Shown here: positions 1 through 6,280 of the stretch, one piece after another | Position numbering within the stretch: position 1 is the first letter of the stretch | Layout of the letters: each line of letters starts with the position of its first letter | Program-made: the position numbers and the translations under genes | Assembly (NCBI GenBank): GCA_021795795.1 | Contig: JAJYPA010000371.1 | Location: 1-7,945, forward strand | Source: Pseudomonadota bacterium | Lineage (GTDB): Bacteria > Pseudomonadota > Gammaproteobacteria > Halothiobacillales > Halothiobacillaceae | DNA: 7,945 nt | Direction: 5' to 3' | The notes under the pieces: generated by a model | The model's database searches: none | What the model saw: only the letters and a program-made list of their open reading frames with translations | What the model was told of the DNA's origin: nothing

Positions 1-938
1 CCATTCTCTTGACGACCGGCGGTCATGTCCGCATTCTCGTGGTCTTGTACAGCATCAACGTGTTCATCACCTTCACCCTGACTATGGCGGGCCTATCGCG
101 TCACTGGTTTTCCCAGCGCCATCGTGGTGAGCCCTGGAAACACCGCCTGATGATCAGCGCGCTCGGCTTTATGGTAACGGCGTCCATTCTCGCCATCACC
201 ATCTTCGAGAAGTTTGACGCGGGCGGTTGGTTTACCCTGCTGGTGACCAGCATCGCCACCATTATGGGTTATCTGATTTACCGGCATTACATGGGTATCA
301 GCAAAATGGCCGAGGAGCTGGATGAAACCATGCTGGACATGGTACCCGACCACTTACAGCCGGGCCCAGTCCTGCCCATGGATCCCCGCGGTGCGACGGC
401 GGTGGTTTTTGTCAGCAAATTTGACGGCGTTGGCTTGCATACCTTGCTGACGGCACACAGGATGATCGGTAGTTTTGTAAAAAATTATGTGCTTTTGCTA
501 GCGGGTGTTGTTGGTCAGGGCGAGTTCAAGGGCATCACGGCACTCGAAGAACTGAAGGTCTATGTCGAGACGGAGGCTAATCAGTACATAGCCTTTTGCC
601 GTAATGAAGGCTTGGCGGCCACCTGGTTTGCGACTTATTCGACAGACCGGATCCAAGCCATGGAGGAACTCGCGAATGTGGCCGTTCGTTACTTCCCGCA
701 GAGCACTTTTTTCGCCGGCCGAGTGATTGATTCGGCCTATCAGAGTCCATTCTGGAGACTGTTGCATGATGAGGTCAGCTTCATCGTCCAGGACCGGCTG
801 CAGCATGATGGCTTCACTATGATGATCGTACCTGTGCATGTGCGGGGAATTCCCAGCCGGCCGCCACGCATTACCCTACCGATCTCGATGCCGGGAGACA
901 TGGAACTCATCCAGCCGGATAAGGCCGGATGTGCTTAA
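1..938 (+). CDS. APC-superfamily amino acid permease, C-terminal part (5' end outside window)
   Basis: The reading frame is open from the first full codon (position 3), so the gene begins upstream; the TTG at position 9 is not a convincing start. About 310 codons are visible. Seen: three hydrophobic segments at roughly residues 8-28, 48-66 and 72-92 (counted from the TTG codon), then a soluble tail of about 210 residues ending in a TAA stop. The stretch GGHVRILVVLYSINVF followed by SRHWF, and then EKFDAGGWFTLLVTS, resembles the last helices of large APC-type permeases that carry a cytosolic C-terminal domain (family recognised from memory of conserved motifs). The substrate cannot be read from the fragment. 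It is convergent with the b561 gene and unlikely to be linked functionally to the pet operon. A KUP-like or other APC subgroup remains possible. Confidence 0.75.
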   Translation, partial: ILLTTGGHVRILVVLYSINVFITFTLTMAGLSRHWFSQRHRGEPWKHRLMISALGFMVTASILAITIFEKFDAGGWFTLLVTSIATIMGYLIYRHYMGISKMAEELDETMLDMVPDHLQPGPVLPMDPRGATAVVFVSKFDGVGLHTLLTAHRMIGSFVKNYVLLLAGVVGQGEFKGITALEELKVYVETEANQYIAFCRNEGLAATWFATYSTDRIQAMEELANVAVRYFPQSTFFAGRVIDSAYQSPFWRLLHDEVSFIVQDRLQHDGFTMMIVPVHVRGIPSRPPRITLPISMPGDMELIQPDKAGCA

Positions 939-963
939 AAACAAGCCTCCGGAAAGTCGGGGC
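935..963 (-). terminator. Possible intrinsic terminator for the b561 unit
   Basis: Read on the minus strand, GCC-CCG, loop ACTTTC, CGG-A-GGC forms a six-pair stem with one bulged A, followed directly by TTGTTTTTAA. It lies about 140 bp past the stop of the b561 gene and overlaps the stop codon of the convergent permease gene. The stem is short and the distance is long, so this is a moderate call. I see no clear U-tract terminator for the plus-strand permease in the 939-1101 gap; CGAGG-TGT-CCTCG at about 1038-1050 is a small hairpin without a following T run. Confidence 0.4.
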
Positions 964-1101
964 GGTTCAGTCAAGCGCGGGCCGACTCTGCGCTGACCGT
1001 GGTGGTGGTTATCTACGATATTCTGAGCACCGGTTTTTCGAGGTGTCCTCGGTATTCTCATGTTTTCTCCCGCCTATAAAATCCGGTCAGCGGCGCCAAA
1101 A

Positions 1102-1710
1102 TCACTGTTTCCGGGTGAAGAGAAAAATTCTCCCTAACACGTTGTTACCGGCCAATTGATGAAGGATCGCAAACAGGACATGTCCGGCCAGATACATCCA
1201 TGCGACGTAGGATAGTAGCTTGTGATATAATGAGATGCGGGTATATAACACAAAATCGGTCGAGTGCAGCCCGAGTATGGAATGTCCACCAGGCAACACA
1301 AAAAGCAAAATGATCCCGGTTAACGCCATAAACGTAAATGATAATATGCCAATCCCGTGCCAGAAACCGGACAGACCCACGGTATCACCGCCTTCCGGGA
1401 GGATGTGCTTCCCCAGGTTTTTAAGGTCTCTGACGATGAATGATATTCCGGCACGGTTCCACGGAAATAAAACGGAAAACCGCGATGCGGTATATATCCA
1501 TAACCACTCCACAAAAATAACCAACGCCGACAGTATGCCAACATACTCATGTAGATATAGAAACAGCCTCGTCTGCGGATCATGAACCAGCAAACCGATA
1601 CACATCTGTAGTGTCAGGACTACGGCCATGGCTAAATGTATGATCCTGGTGATATTGTCAAATCCGCTTCTACTGGATTTGTCGGTAATGCCATTTTCAT
1701 CCAGTGACAT
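1102..1710 (-). CDS. Cytochrome b561-like four-helix membrane protein
   Basis: A 202-residue integral membrane protein with four hydrophobic helices at roughly residues 23-43, 52-73, 117-138 and 165-187. Histidines sit in or next to the helices: H25 (RIIHLAMA), H54 (LHEYVG), H118 (FWHGIG), H163 (YHKLLS), H177 and H184. This pattern fits the prokaryotic cytochrome b561 / Ni-Fe hydrogenase cytochrome b superfamily, which binds two hemes b and passes electrons between quinone and a partner; exact heme ligands need an alignment. No catalytic domain is fused, so the partner is unknown. The start ATG has GAGG five bases upstream. It follows the PH-domain gene by 103 bp on the same strand and may share its transcript. 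The DNA looks more AT-rich than the permease or nitronate monooxygenase genes at the window edges (by eye), which would fit later acquisition but does not prove it. Confidence 0.75.
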   Translation of the reverse strand: MSLDENGITDKSSRSGFDNITRIIHLAMAVVLTLQMCIGLLVHDPQTRLFLYLHEYVGILSALVIFVEWLWIYTASRFSVLFPWNRAGISFIVRDLKNLGKHILPEGGDTVGLSGFWHGIGILSFTFMALTGIILLFVLPGGHSILGLHSTDFVLYTRISLYHKLLSYVAWMYLAGHVLFAILHQLAGNNVLGRIFLFTRKQ

Positions 1711-1813
1711 TTTTGCCTCTGCTTGTTGTCTTCAGAATGGAAGTAACGGCTGCGACTAACTGTAGACCAACCTGATTATCGCTCCCGCGGTCGTCCGGAG
1801 ATTTTTCCACGGA

Positions 1814-2266
1814 TCATCCTAGTCCCATGGAGTCCTTGATGGCATTCACTGCAAGCCAGGGATTTTTTATATACTGCAACCGGATACCAAGATCGTCTCC
1901 AAGAATGATTATCGAGCCATATTTAAACTTCGAGCCGATCCAACTCTGATCGACGGCGATATGACGAATAGCAGAGGCCGGTATAGTGGCCCTTACCGGG
2001 CGAATCAGTCCGTATCTGATAATCAGCTGGTCATTATCGGCGGTACAGTTCGTGGTAAATGTTAAGGTAGCTACGTTGGCCGCATCAATAAATGCCAAGA
2101 CAATGAGAACGGCGCCAATCACTATGAAGAATCCCGTGCCGAGAAACAGAAAAGGAATGCTGCAGAGGAAAATGATTAGCGACAAAAAATATGCAGACTG
2201 TGCCACTGTAACATCCGCGAACACCGTGGCAGGATTTGATTTCAGATCATATTGCTGCCCGGACAT
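1814..2266 (-). CDS. Membrane protein with bacterial PH-like (bPH2/DUF304-type) domain
   Basis: A 150-residue protein with a short polar N-terminus, two adjacent hydrophobic helices (about residues 24-43 and 46-65) and a cytosolic beta-rich domain of about 85 residues. The segment from YGLIRPVRATIP through SAIRHIAVDQSW to KYGSIIILG (about 85-123) has the spacing of bacterial PH domain 2 proteins: strand, turn, an I-P-x-x-x-I helix start, then Q-S and Y-G before the next strand. Such proteins (for example YdbS/YdbT types) have no firmly established biochemical role. Start chosen because GGGAG lies just upstream of the ATG. The gene lies 103 bp before the b561 gene and beyond the pet terminator, so it probably starts a separate two-gene unit. 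No catalytic residues are apparent. Confidence 0.7.
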   Translation of the reverse strand: MSGQQYDLKSNPATVFADVTVAQSAYFLSLIIFLCSIPFLFLGTGFFIVIGAVLIVLAFIDAANVATLTFTTNCTADNDQLIIRYGLIRPVRATIPASAIRHIAVDQSWIGSKFKYGSIIILGDDLGIRLQYIKNPWLAVNAIKDSMGLG

Positions 2267-2292
2267 GCCTTACTCCCGTATCCAATCGGATA

Positions 2293-2325
2293 AGCGTAGG
2301 GTACCACCAACACCTTTGGTACGCT
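2293..2325. promoter_or_regulatory. Dyad in the leader of the PH-domain gene
   Basis: GTACCA (2301-2306) and TGGTAC (2317-2322) are a perfect inverted repeat with a 10-base loop. A second nested pair, AGCGTA (2293-2298) and TACGCT (2320-2325), is also perfect and competes with or extends the first. It lies 27 bases or more upstream of the PH-domain start codon and next to a weak promoter candidate. It could be an operator near the transcription start or a leader RNA hairpin; the regulator is unknown. Confidence 0.4.
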
Positions 2326-2329
2326 AACG

Positions 2330-2355
2330 ATTATGGCTATTCCAGCGCGTTTCAA
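2330..2355 (-). promoter_or_regulatory. Weak promoter candidate for the PH/b561 unit
   Basis: On the minus strand TTGAAA (2355-2350) and CATAAT (2335-2330) each match the sigma70 boxes at five of six bases, but the spacer is only 14 bases, shorter than the usual 16-18. A start point here would fall on the 2293-2325 dyad. Kept only because the pet terminator lies just upstream, so the downstream genes need a promoter in this gap. Confidence 0.22.
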
Positions 2356-2379
2356 GGCCACAGAATACGCGGTATGGAG

Positions 2380-2414
2380 AAAAAAAAGCTCTCCTTTCAG
2401 GGACGGGGAGAAGC
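2380..2414 (-). terminator. Intrinsic terminator of the pet-hip operon
   Basis: On the minus strand GCTTCTCC and GGAGAGC pair in seven base pairs with one bulged T, enclosing a 12-base loop, and are followed at once by eight T residues (plus-strand A run 2380-2387). It begins 27 bases after the HiPIP stop codon. Position, stem and U-tract all fit a Rho-independent terminator and mark the HiPIP gene as the last of the operon. Confidence 0.75.
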
Positions 2415-2440
2415 AAAAGGAACTCACGTACGCATAATGA

Positions 2441-2761
2441 CTATGCCGGCATTGGCGTGAACGCGATACAATATCCGTCAGGCGCGACGGGTCCGGCTAC
2501 CACTTTACAGCACTTCGGCGCAATAAAATTGGCACAACCAGAACATTGCTCCTTACCCTTGGGATGAGGCTGATACTGCACCTCGGCCTTTGGCGTGGTT
2601 CCCGGACAGTTGTTGGCGGCATGGGCTGCGCCGATGGGATTTACCCCGACCACTGTTCCGGCAGCTACGATGCCAGCCGTGATGGCGATGCCTTTCAATA
2701 TGTCACGGCGGCTTATGTTCCCGGGTTCTGAACTTTCGGTTTCCTTCAGTTTCTCACTCAT
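2441..2761 (-). CDS. iro: High-potential iron-sulfur protein (HiPIP), Iro-like, Tat-exported
   Basis: A 106-residue periplasmic electron carrier with one [4Fe-4S] cluster. Seen: SRRDILK at residues 17-23 is a Tat signal motif (S-R-R-x-x-L-K), followed by a hydrophobic stretch and a likely cleavage site after AHA (46-48). Four cluster cysteines C73, C76, C85 and C98 have the C-x2-C-x8-C-x12-C spacing of short HiPIPs such as Iro of A. ferrooxidans. Two more cysteines, C52 near the mature N-terminus and C84 next to a ligand, could form a disulfide tying the N-terminus to the core, as reported for an A. ferrooxidans HiPIP. AAGGAG precedes the ATG. It follows petC by 86 bp, is followed by a strong terminator, and so is probably co-transcribed with the bc1 genes; a role as electron partner of PetC is inferred. 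Naming it iro rather than hip rests on remembered similarity. Confidence 0.88.
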   Translation of the reverse strand: MSEKLKETESSEPGNISRRDILKGIAITAGIVAAGTVVGVNPIGAAHAANNCPGTTPKAEVQYQPHPKGKEQCSGCANFIAPKCCKVVAGPVAPDGYCIAFTPMPA

Positions 2762-2810
2762 GATATCGCTCCTTCGGATTGACGGTTTTACGCCTAGCTC
2801 ACCACGATCG

Positions 2811-2824
2811 GGCGGGATACCGCC
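2811..2824. other. Small hairpin between petC and the HiPIP gene
   Basis: GGCGG-GATA-CCGCC is a perfect five-pair stem with a four-base loop in the 86-bp gap, by far the widest gap inside the operon. There is no T run after it on either strand, so it is not a normal terminator. It could stabilise the upstream mRNA or mark a processing site that lets the HiPIP be expressed at a different level from the bc1 subunits. Confidence 0.35.
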
Positions 2825-2847
2825 TCACAGACTCCAATGACACTCCA

Positions 2848-3549
2848 TCATTTTACCTCCTTCCAGTATTCCTTTTTAAGGAAATAGGCCGCTATGGTAA
2901 AAAACGCCAGCAAACCGAGCACCCAGGGTCCGTCGTCGTGTCGCTGCACAACGGACGGATCGGACACAAACCGTAAAAACGCGACGATGTCCGTTACCTG
3001 CTCCTTAAATTTTGGGGGTGACTCGTCGCCTGCACGCAGGATCTGCCCTCGCTCATTGACAATCCCGCCATACGGAGCAAGCACATCCGGCATGGCCACA
3101 TTGGGAAACAGGTGGTTGTTCCACCCCGATGGACGCTTTGGATCACGATAAAAAGAGAGCAAATAGGTATAGATCCAGTCCTGGCTCTTATACCGGACGA
3201 TCTGGCTTAAGTCCGGCGGTGGAAGCCCGAACCATTTATGCGCCATGTCGGTCGGCATGGCGGATATCATGTTACTCTTGAATGCTGACCCCGTCGGCAA
3301 CATGATATACTTGTGCACGTCAGTTTTTGACATACCCAGATCATGGGTTAAAAACTCATAACGCATGAATTTTATTGAGTGACATGCCATACAGTTGGTT
3401 GCAAATAACCGTGCGCCGTTAATAATGGTCTTTGCATTATAGGTATAATGTGGCGTCAATAATTGTGGCCCGTTGTCCGCAAATGCGGCAGGAGCACCGC
3501 CAGCAAGCAGTCCCAGGGTCATGCCTGCCCATACAACATACTTTTTCAT
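2848..3549 (-). CDS. petC: Cytochrome c1 subunit of the bc1 complex
   Basis: 233 residues. It takes electrons from the Rieske protein and passes them to a soluble carrier (or the reverse), on the periplasmic side of the inner membrane. Seen: a Sec signal peptide at 1-24 ending AFA, the heme c motif C53-M-A-C56-H57, the GLPPPDLS segment (about 108-115) typical of cytochrome c1, a likely axial methionine M153 in VAMPDVL, and one C-terminal anchor helix (about 209-224) followed by a basic KKEYWKEVK tail. One heme only. The start is the ATG at 3549, because a strong GGAGGAG site lies just upstream; the in-frame extension to 3582 lacks this and would overlap the end of petB. It follows petB by 22 bp. 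Length is close to, or slightly below, proteobacterial cytochrome c1. Confidence 0.95.
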   Translation of the reverse strand: MKKYVVWAGMTLGLLAGGAPAAFADNGPQLLTPHYTYNAKTIINGARLFATNCMACHSIKFMRYEFLTHDLGMSKTDVHKYIMLPTGSAFKSNMISAMPTDMAHKWFGLPPPDLSQIVRYKSQDWIYTYLLSFYRDPKRPSGWNNHLFPNVAMPDVLAPYGGIVNERGQILRAGDESPPKFKEQVTDIVAFLRFVSDPSVVQRHDDGPWVLGLLAFFTIAAYFLKKEYWKEVK

Positions 3550-3571
3550 AACTCCTCCTCTCTGCCCAATA

Positions 3572-4786
3572 TTAGTGGGCACGGAAACGGACGCGCGCCG
3601 GCGGGGCCCGGGTCGGTTCGAACTTGCTCACGAGCGGCAATAAAATGAAGAACGCCACATAGATAAACGCTCCCAAGCGCTCCGCGAAAAAGTATTTTGG
3701 CAGCGGGGGTTGCTCTCCAAGATAAGCCAGCACGAAGAAATTGATGAAAAATATGAGAAGCATGATACGGGTAATGGGGCGATATCGTGTCGACTTCACC
3801 GGATTCCTGTCAAGCCATGGAAGCACGAATGGAAATAATACCGCCACCACCATTAATATAATACCCGCATTTTTGTTGGGTATGGATCTCAGCATTGCAT
3901 AAAATGGCGATAAATACCACGGTGGGGTAACGTCCGGCAGACTTTTTAGAGGATTTGCGGGCGTCGACATGGTGCGCTCCAGGAAAATATGATGAAACGT
4001 CGGTGCATAGAAAATGATCGCACCGAATATGATCAGCCATACACCGAATCCAAACAAATCCTTTACGGAATAGTAGGGGTGGAAAGGAATGCCGTCCACG
4101 GGATGGCCATCCGGTCTTTTGCTAGCCTTGATCTCGATGCCATCAGGATTGTTGGAGCCGACTTTGTGGAGATAAAGGATATGCAAAACAATCAGCCCGA
4201 CAATGATCATAAACACCAGAGTCACGTGCAACGCCATAAACCGGTTTAACGTATCGCCACTCATGCCGGGGCCACCGCGTACCAGGGTAGTAACCCACCC
4301 CCCGATAAATGGAATGGACTTAAATAAAGAAGTAATTACCGTTCCAGCCCAGTAGGACAGGTTTGAATAAGGCAATATATATCCGAAGAATGCCTCTGCC
4401 ATAAATGCCAGATAGGTCGTATACCCTATAATCCATACGATCTCCCGTGGTGATCGGTAGGAGCCGTAAAGCATGCCCCGCGCCATATGCACATACAGCA
4501 GCACGAATATCAGCGATACGCCGTCCACATGCATGTACTGCATGAGCCAGCCGTAATGCACGTCGTACATGATGCCGTAAACAGAGTCGTATGCACCTCG
4601 CGCGGTTGGTATGTAGTGTGCCAGCACCAGAAACCCGGACAGGAACTGCAGCACCACCATCAGTAAAAGTAACGATCCGGCGTAGTAGAAAATATTGAAG
4701 TTCTTTGGCGCATAGTATTCAGCCATGTGCTCGCGCCACATCTCCGGCAGTGGCGAGCGTTTGACAAACCAGTCTTTGAAACTCAT
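3572..4786 (-). CDS. petB: Cytochrome b subunit of the bc1 complex
   Basis: 404 residues, full-length cytochrome b with about eight helices; it binds hemes bL and bH and the Qo and Qi quinone sites. Seen: heme histidines H86 and H100 in helix B (13 residues between them) and H187 and H202 in helix D (14 between them); R-G-x-L-Y-G-S-Y after H100; TLNRFMALH before helix D; and the Qo loop motif P288-P289-W290-Y291 where most bc1 proteins have PEWY. The helix C motif is ILPYSNLSYW, differing from the usual VLPWGQMSFW. The ATG at 4786 was chosen because AAAGGAGG lies seven bases upstream and the sequence begins MSFKDWF, a normal cytochrome b start; the longer frame to 4999 runs through petA. Gaps are 28 bp to petA and 22 bp to petC. 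In A. ferrooxidans the petI complex works uphill on iron; that this copy does so is inferred from gene order. Confidence 0.96.
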   Translation of the reverse strand: MSFKDWFVKRSPLPEMWREHMAEYYAPKNFNIFYYAGSLLLLMVVLQFLSGFLVLAHYIPTARGAYDSVYGIMYDVHYGWLMQYMHVDGVSLIFVLLYVHMARGMLYGSYRSPREIVWIIGYTTYLAFMAEAFFGYILPYSNLSYWAGTVITSLFKSIPFIGGWVTTLVRGGPGMSGDTLNRFMALHVTLVFMIIVGLIVLHILYLHKVGSNNPDGIEIKASKRPDGHPVDGIPFHPYYSVKDLFGFGVWLIIFGAIIFYAPTFHHIFLERTMSTPANPLKSLPDVTPPWYLSPFYAMLRSIPNKNAGIILMVVAVLFPFVLPWLDRNPVKSTRYRPITRIMLLIFFINFFVLAYLGEQPPLPKYFFAERLGAFIYVAFFILLPLVSKFEPTRAPPARVRFRAH

Positions 4787-4814
4787 ATCAGCCTCCTTTT
4801 TTCGGCTACCACGC

Positions 4815-5435
4815 TCAGCACAAATGGGCGAGCGGGTACATTTTGGTGACAACGACGGTTTTCTGGGCCACATCGAAGTCATATTCAGGAACTGCCATAT
4901 TGTGGGGGGCAGGTGATCCTTTGATGACACGTGCTGAAAGATCGTACATGGATCCATGACAGGGGCAGTGAAATCCGCCGAGCCACCATGGAGCGACACT
5001 GGCTTTTTTAGGCCGGTAGTGCGGAATGCAACACAGGTGGTTGCATATTTTTATACCGACATACCATTCCGGGATGCGCGACCTGTACTTGTTCTTGCAA
5101 TAGGGTGGTTGCTGCGGAACATTGCAGTTGGGATCCTTTAATATGCCCTTCTGCTCTGCCTCATCCAGAGTAGCCAGCATTGCCGGGGTCCGGTTTACCA
5201 CGATAACGGGCTTCTCCTGCCATAACGCCACCATTTGCATACCGGGTTCGATGGGATTCAGGTCAATGGTGGTGGTGGCTAATGCCGCGGCGGCGGCCGT
5301 TGGGTCCAGTGATTTCACCATCGGTACCACGATGGTGCCCGCTACCGCCGCGCCGGATGCCGTTACCAGCGCGGTGAGAAAGCGGCGGCGTGTTACATTT
5401 GGAGCATGCTTGTCGTTTTGCGTTTCGTCTGACAT
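4815..5435 (-). CDS. petA: Rieske iron-sulfur protein of the bc1 complex
   Basis: 206 residues: a Tat-type N-terminus (T15-R-R-R-F-L20), an uncleaved anchor helix (about 20-40), an Ala-rich hinge (about 46-55) and a periplasmic [2Fe-2S] domain. Box I is C131-N-H133-L-C-C136 and box II is C157-P-C159-H160-G-S162. C131, H133, C157 and H160 bind the cluster; C136 and C159 are the disulfide pair. S162 and Y164, which raise the potential in high-potential Rieske proteins, are present. Box I differs from the usual CTHLGC at two positions (Thr to Asn, Gly to Cys). The Pro loop reads GSPAP, one residue longer than the common GPAP. Extra cysteines occur at 104, 113 and the last residue, 206. AGGAA lies nine bases before the ATG. 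It lies 30 bp after sdrA and 28 bp before petB. Confidence 0.95.
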   Translation of the reverse strand: MSDETQNDKHAPNVTRRRFLTALVTASGAAVAGTIVVPMVKSLDPTAAAAALATTTIDLNPIEPGMQMVALWQEKPVIVVNRTPAMLATLDEAEQKGILKDPNCNVPQQPPYCKNKYRSRIPEWYVGIKICNHLCCIPHYRPKKASVAPWWLGGFHCPCHGSMYDLSARVIKGSPAPHNMAVPEYDFDVAQKTVVVTKMYPLAHLC

Positions 5436-5465
5436 GGTATTGATTCCTGTCTGCTGTTTGATGGG

Positions 5466-6275
5466 CTATATTGTAGAAGTTGCCAAATCCTTTTCAGTTC
5501 TGTCATCCAAATCAAGATTGATGAAATTTTGGGCATAAAACAACTCGCCGTTATGAGCCAGTACCTCACCATCCATTAATCTTGTATAAATAGGGGTGAT
5601 CGCTTCAGGGGGTATGTATCGCTTCATCGGCATGCCGGGATGCGTCAGCAGGCGAAGTCCTGTTCTGCAAGGGCCAGGGTCTATAATGTTCACCCGGAGA
5701 TGCGTGTTGGCATACTCTATCGCCCACATGCGGGCCATGTGCAATATGGCGGCCTTGCTCACGCCGTAGGCACCCCAATACCCTTTGGGTTTTGCGCCGG
5801 ACTCATCCGTTGTGAATATAATGGATGCGTATGGCGCCTCTTTCAGCAGCGGGAGGCACTGCTGCGTCACCAGTAGCGGAGACTTTACGTTGACCTGAAA
5901 TACATGGTCCCATAATGCCCCATCATAGTTTTCCAGGGGAGTCAGCATCCCGAGTTCTGCGGCGTTATGCACAATGCCGTTCAACTGGTTGAACTCGCTG
6001 GAAATGGCGGCGCCTATGGTTTTAAATGCGTCGCCGGTCGGGTCGGCCAGGTCCACCACGAGGATGGCCGGCTCGGGATAGCCATAGTCGGTGATTTCAT
6101 CATAGACGCCCTCCAGATTGCGCTTCGTCTTGCCCAGCAGGATGACCGTAGCCCCCTGATGGGCATACTCAAGGGATACCGCTCTGCCGATGCCGTCTCC
6201 AGCACCCGTCACTAGTATGGTTTTGCCCTTCAGGATGCCGTCGCCCTTCGCTTTGGTATAGTCGTTCTCGGTCAT
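5466..6275 (-). CDS. sdrA: Short-chain dehydrogenase/reductase (YciK-like) of the pet operon
   Basis: 269 residues with a classical SDR Rossmann fold. Seen: the dinucleotide motif T23-G-A-G-D-G-I-G30, the N104-A-A segment, tetrad Asn N129 in FQVNVKSP, and Y170-G-V-S-K174. The position 13 residues before the Tyr, normally the catalytic Ser, is D157 (FTTDESG); S159 is nearby. Overall it resembles E. coli YciK, including WGAYGVSK and the GELFYAQ end. Substrate and role are unknown, although such a gene is a constant member of Acidithiobacillus pet operons. The ATG at 6275 was chosen because MTENDY starts just after cycA (5-bp gap) with GGTGAG upstream inside the cycA end, which suggests translational coupling; a longer frame to 6491 overlaps the cytochrome gene and is not real. 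No signal peptide: it is cytoplasmic, unlike all its neighbours. Confidence 0.9.
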   Translation of the reverse strand: MTENDYTKAKGDGILKGKTILVTGAGDGIGRAVSLEYAHQGATVILLGKTKRNLEGVYDEITDYGYPEPAILVVDLADPTGDAFKTIGAAISSEFNQLNGIVHNAAELGMLTPLENYDGALWDHVFQVNVKSPLLVTQQCLPLLKEAPYASIIFTTDESGAKPKGYWGAYGVSKAAILHMARMWAIEYANTHLRVNIIDPGPCRTGLRLLTHPGMPMKRYIPPEAITPIYTRLMDGEVLAHNGELFYAQNFINLDLDDRTEKDLATSTI

Positions 6276-6280
6276 GATGC

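Noticed and set aside
929..1159. Small plus-strand frame after the permease gene
   Set aside because: No ribosome binding site or recognisable protein features; it runs over the convergent b561 gene end and the probable terminator.
1235..1585. Plus-strand frame opposite the b561 gene
   Set aside because: It lies fully antisense to a protein with clear helices and histidine pattern, and its own translation shows no fold or motif.
3550..3582. Eleven-residue N-terminal extension of petC
   Set aside because: It overlaps the petB end and places residues before an otherwise typical MKK signal peptide that has GGAGGAG just upstream.
4787..4999. In-frame N-terminal extension of petB beginning MSLHGGSADF
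   Set aside because: It overlaps petA in another frame, carries no conserved sequence, and the ATG at 4786 has a strong ribosome binding site and a normal cytochrome b N-terminus.
5122..5538. Plus-strand frame of 138 codons opposite petA and sdrA
   Set aside because: Antisense to well-recognised genes; the Ala/Val-rich translation is a by-product of the Tat and hinge region of petA.
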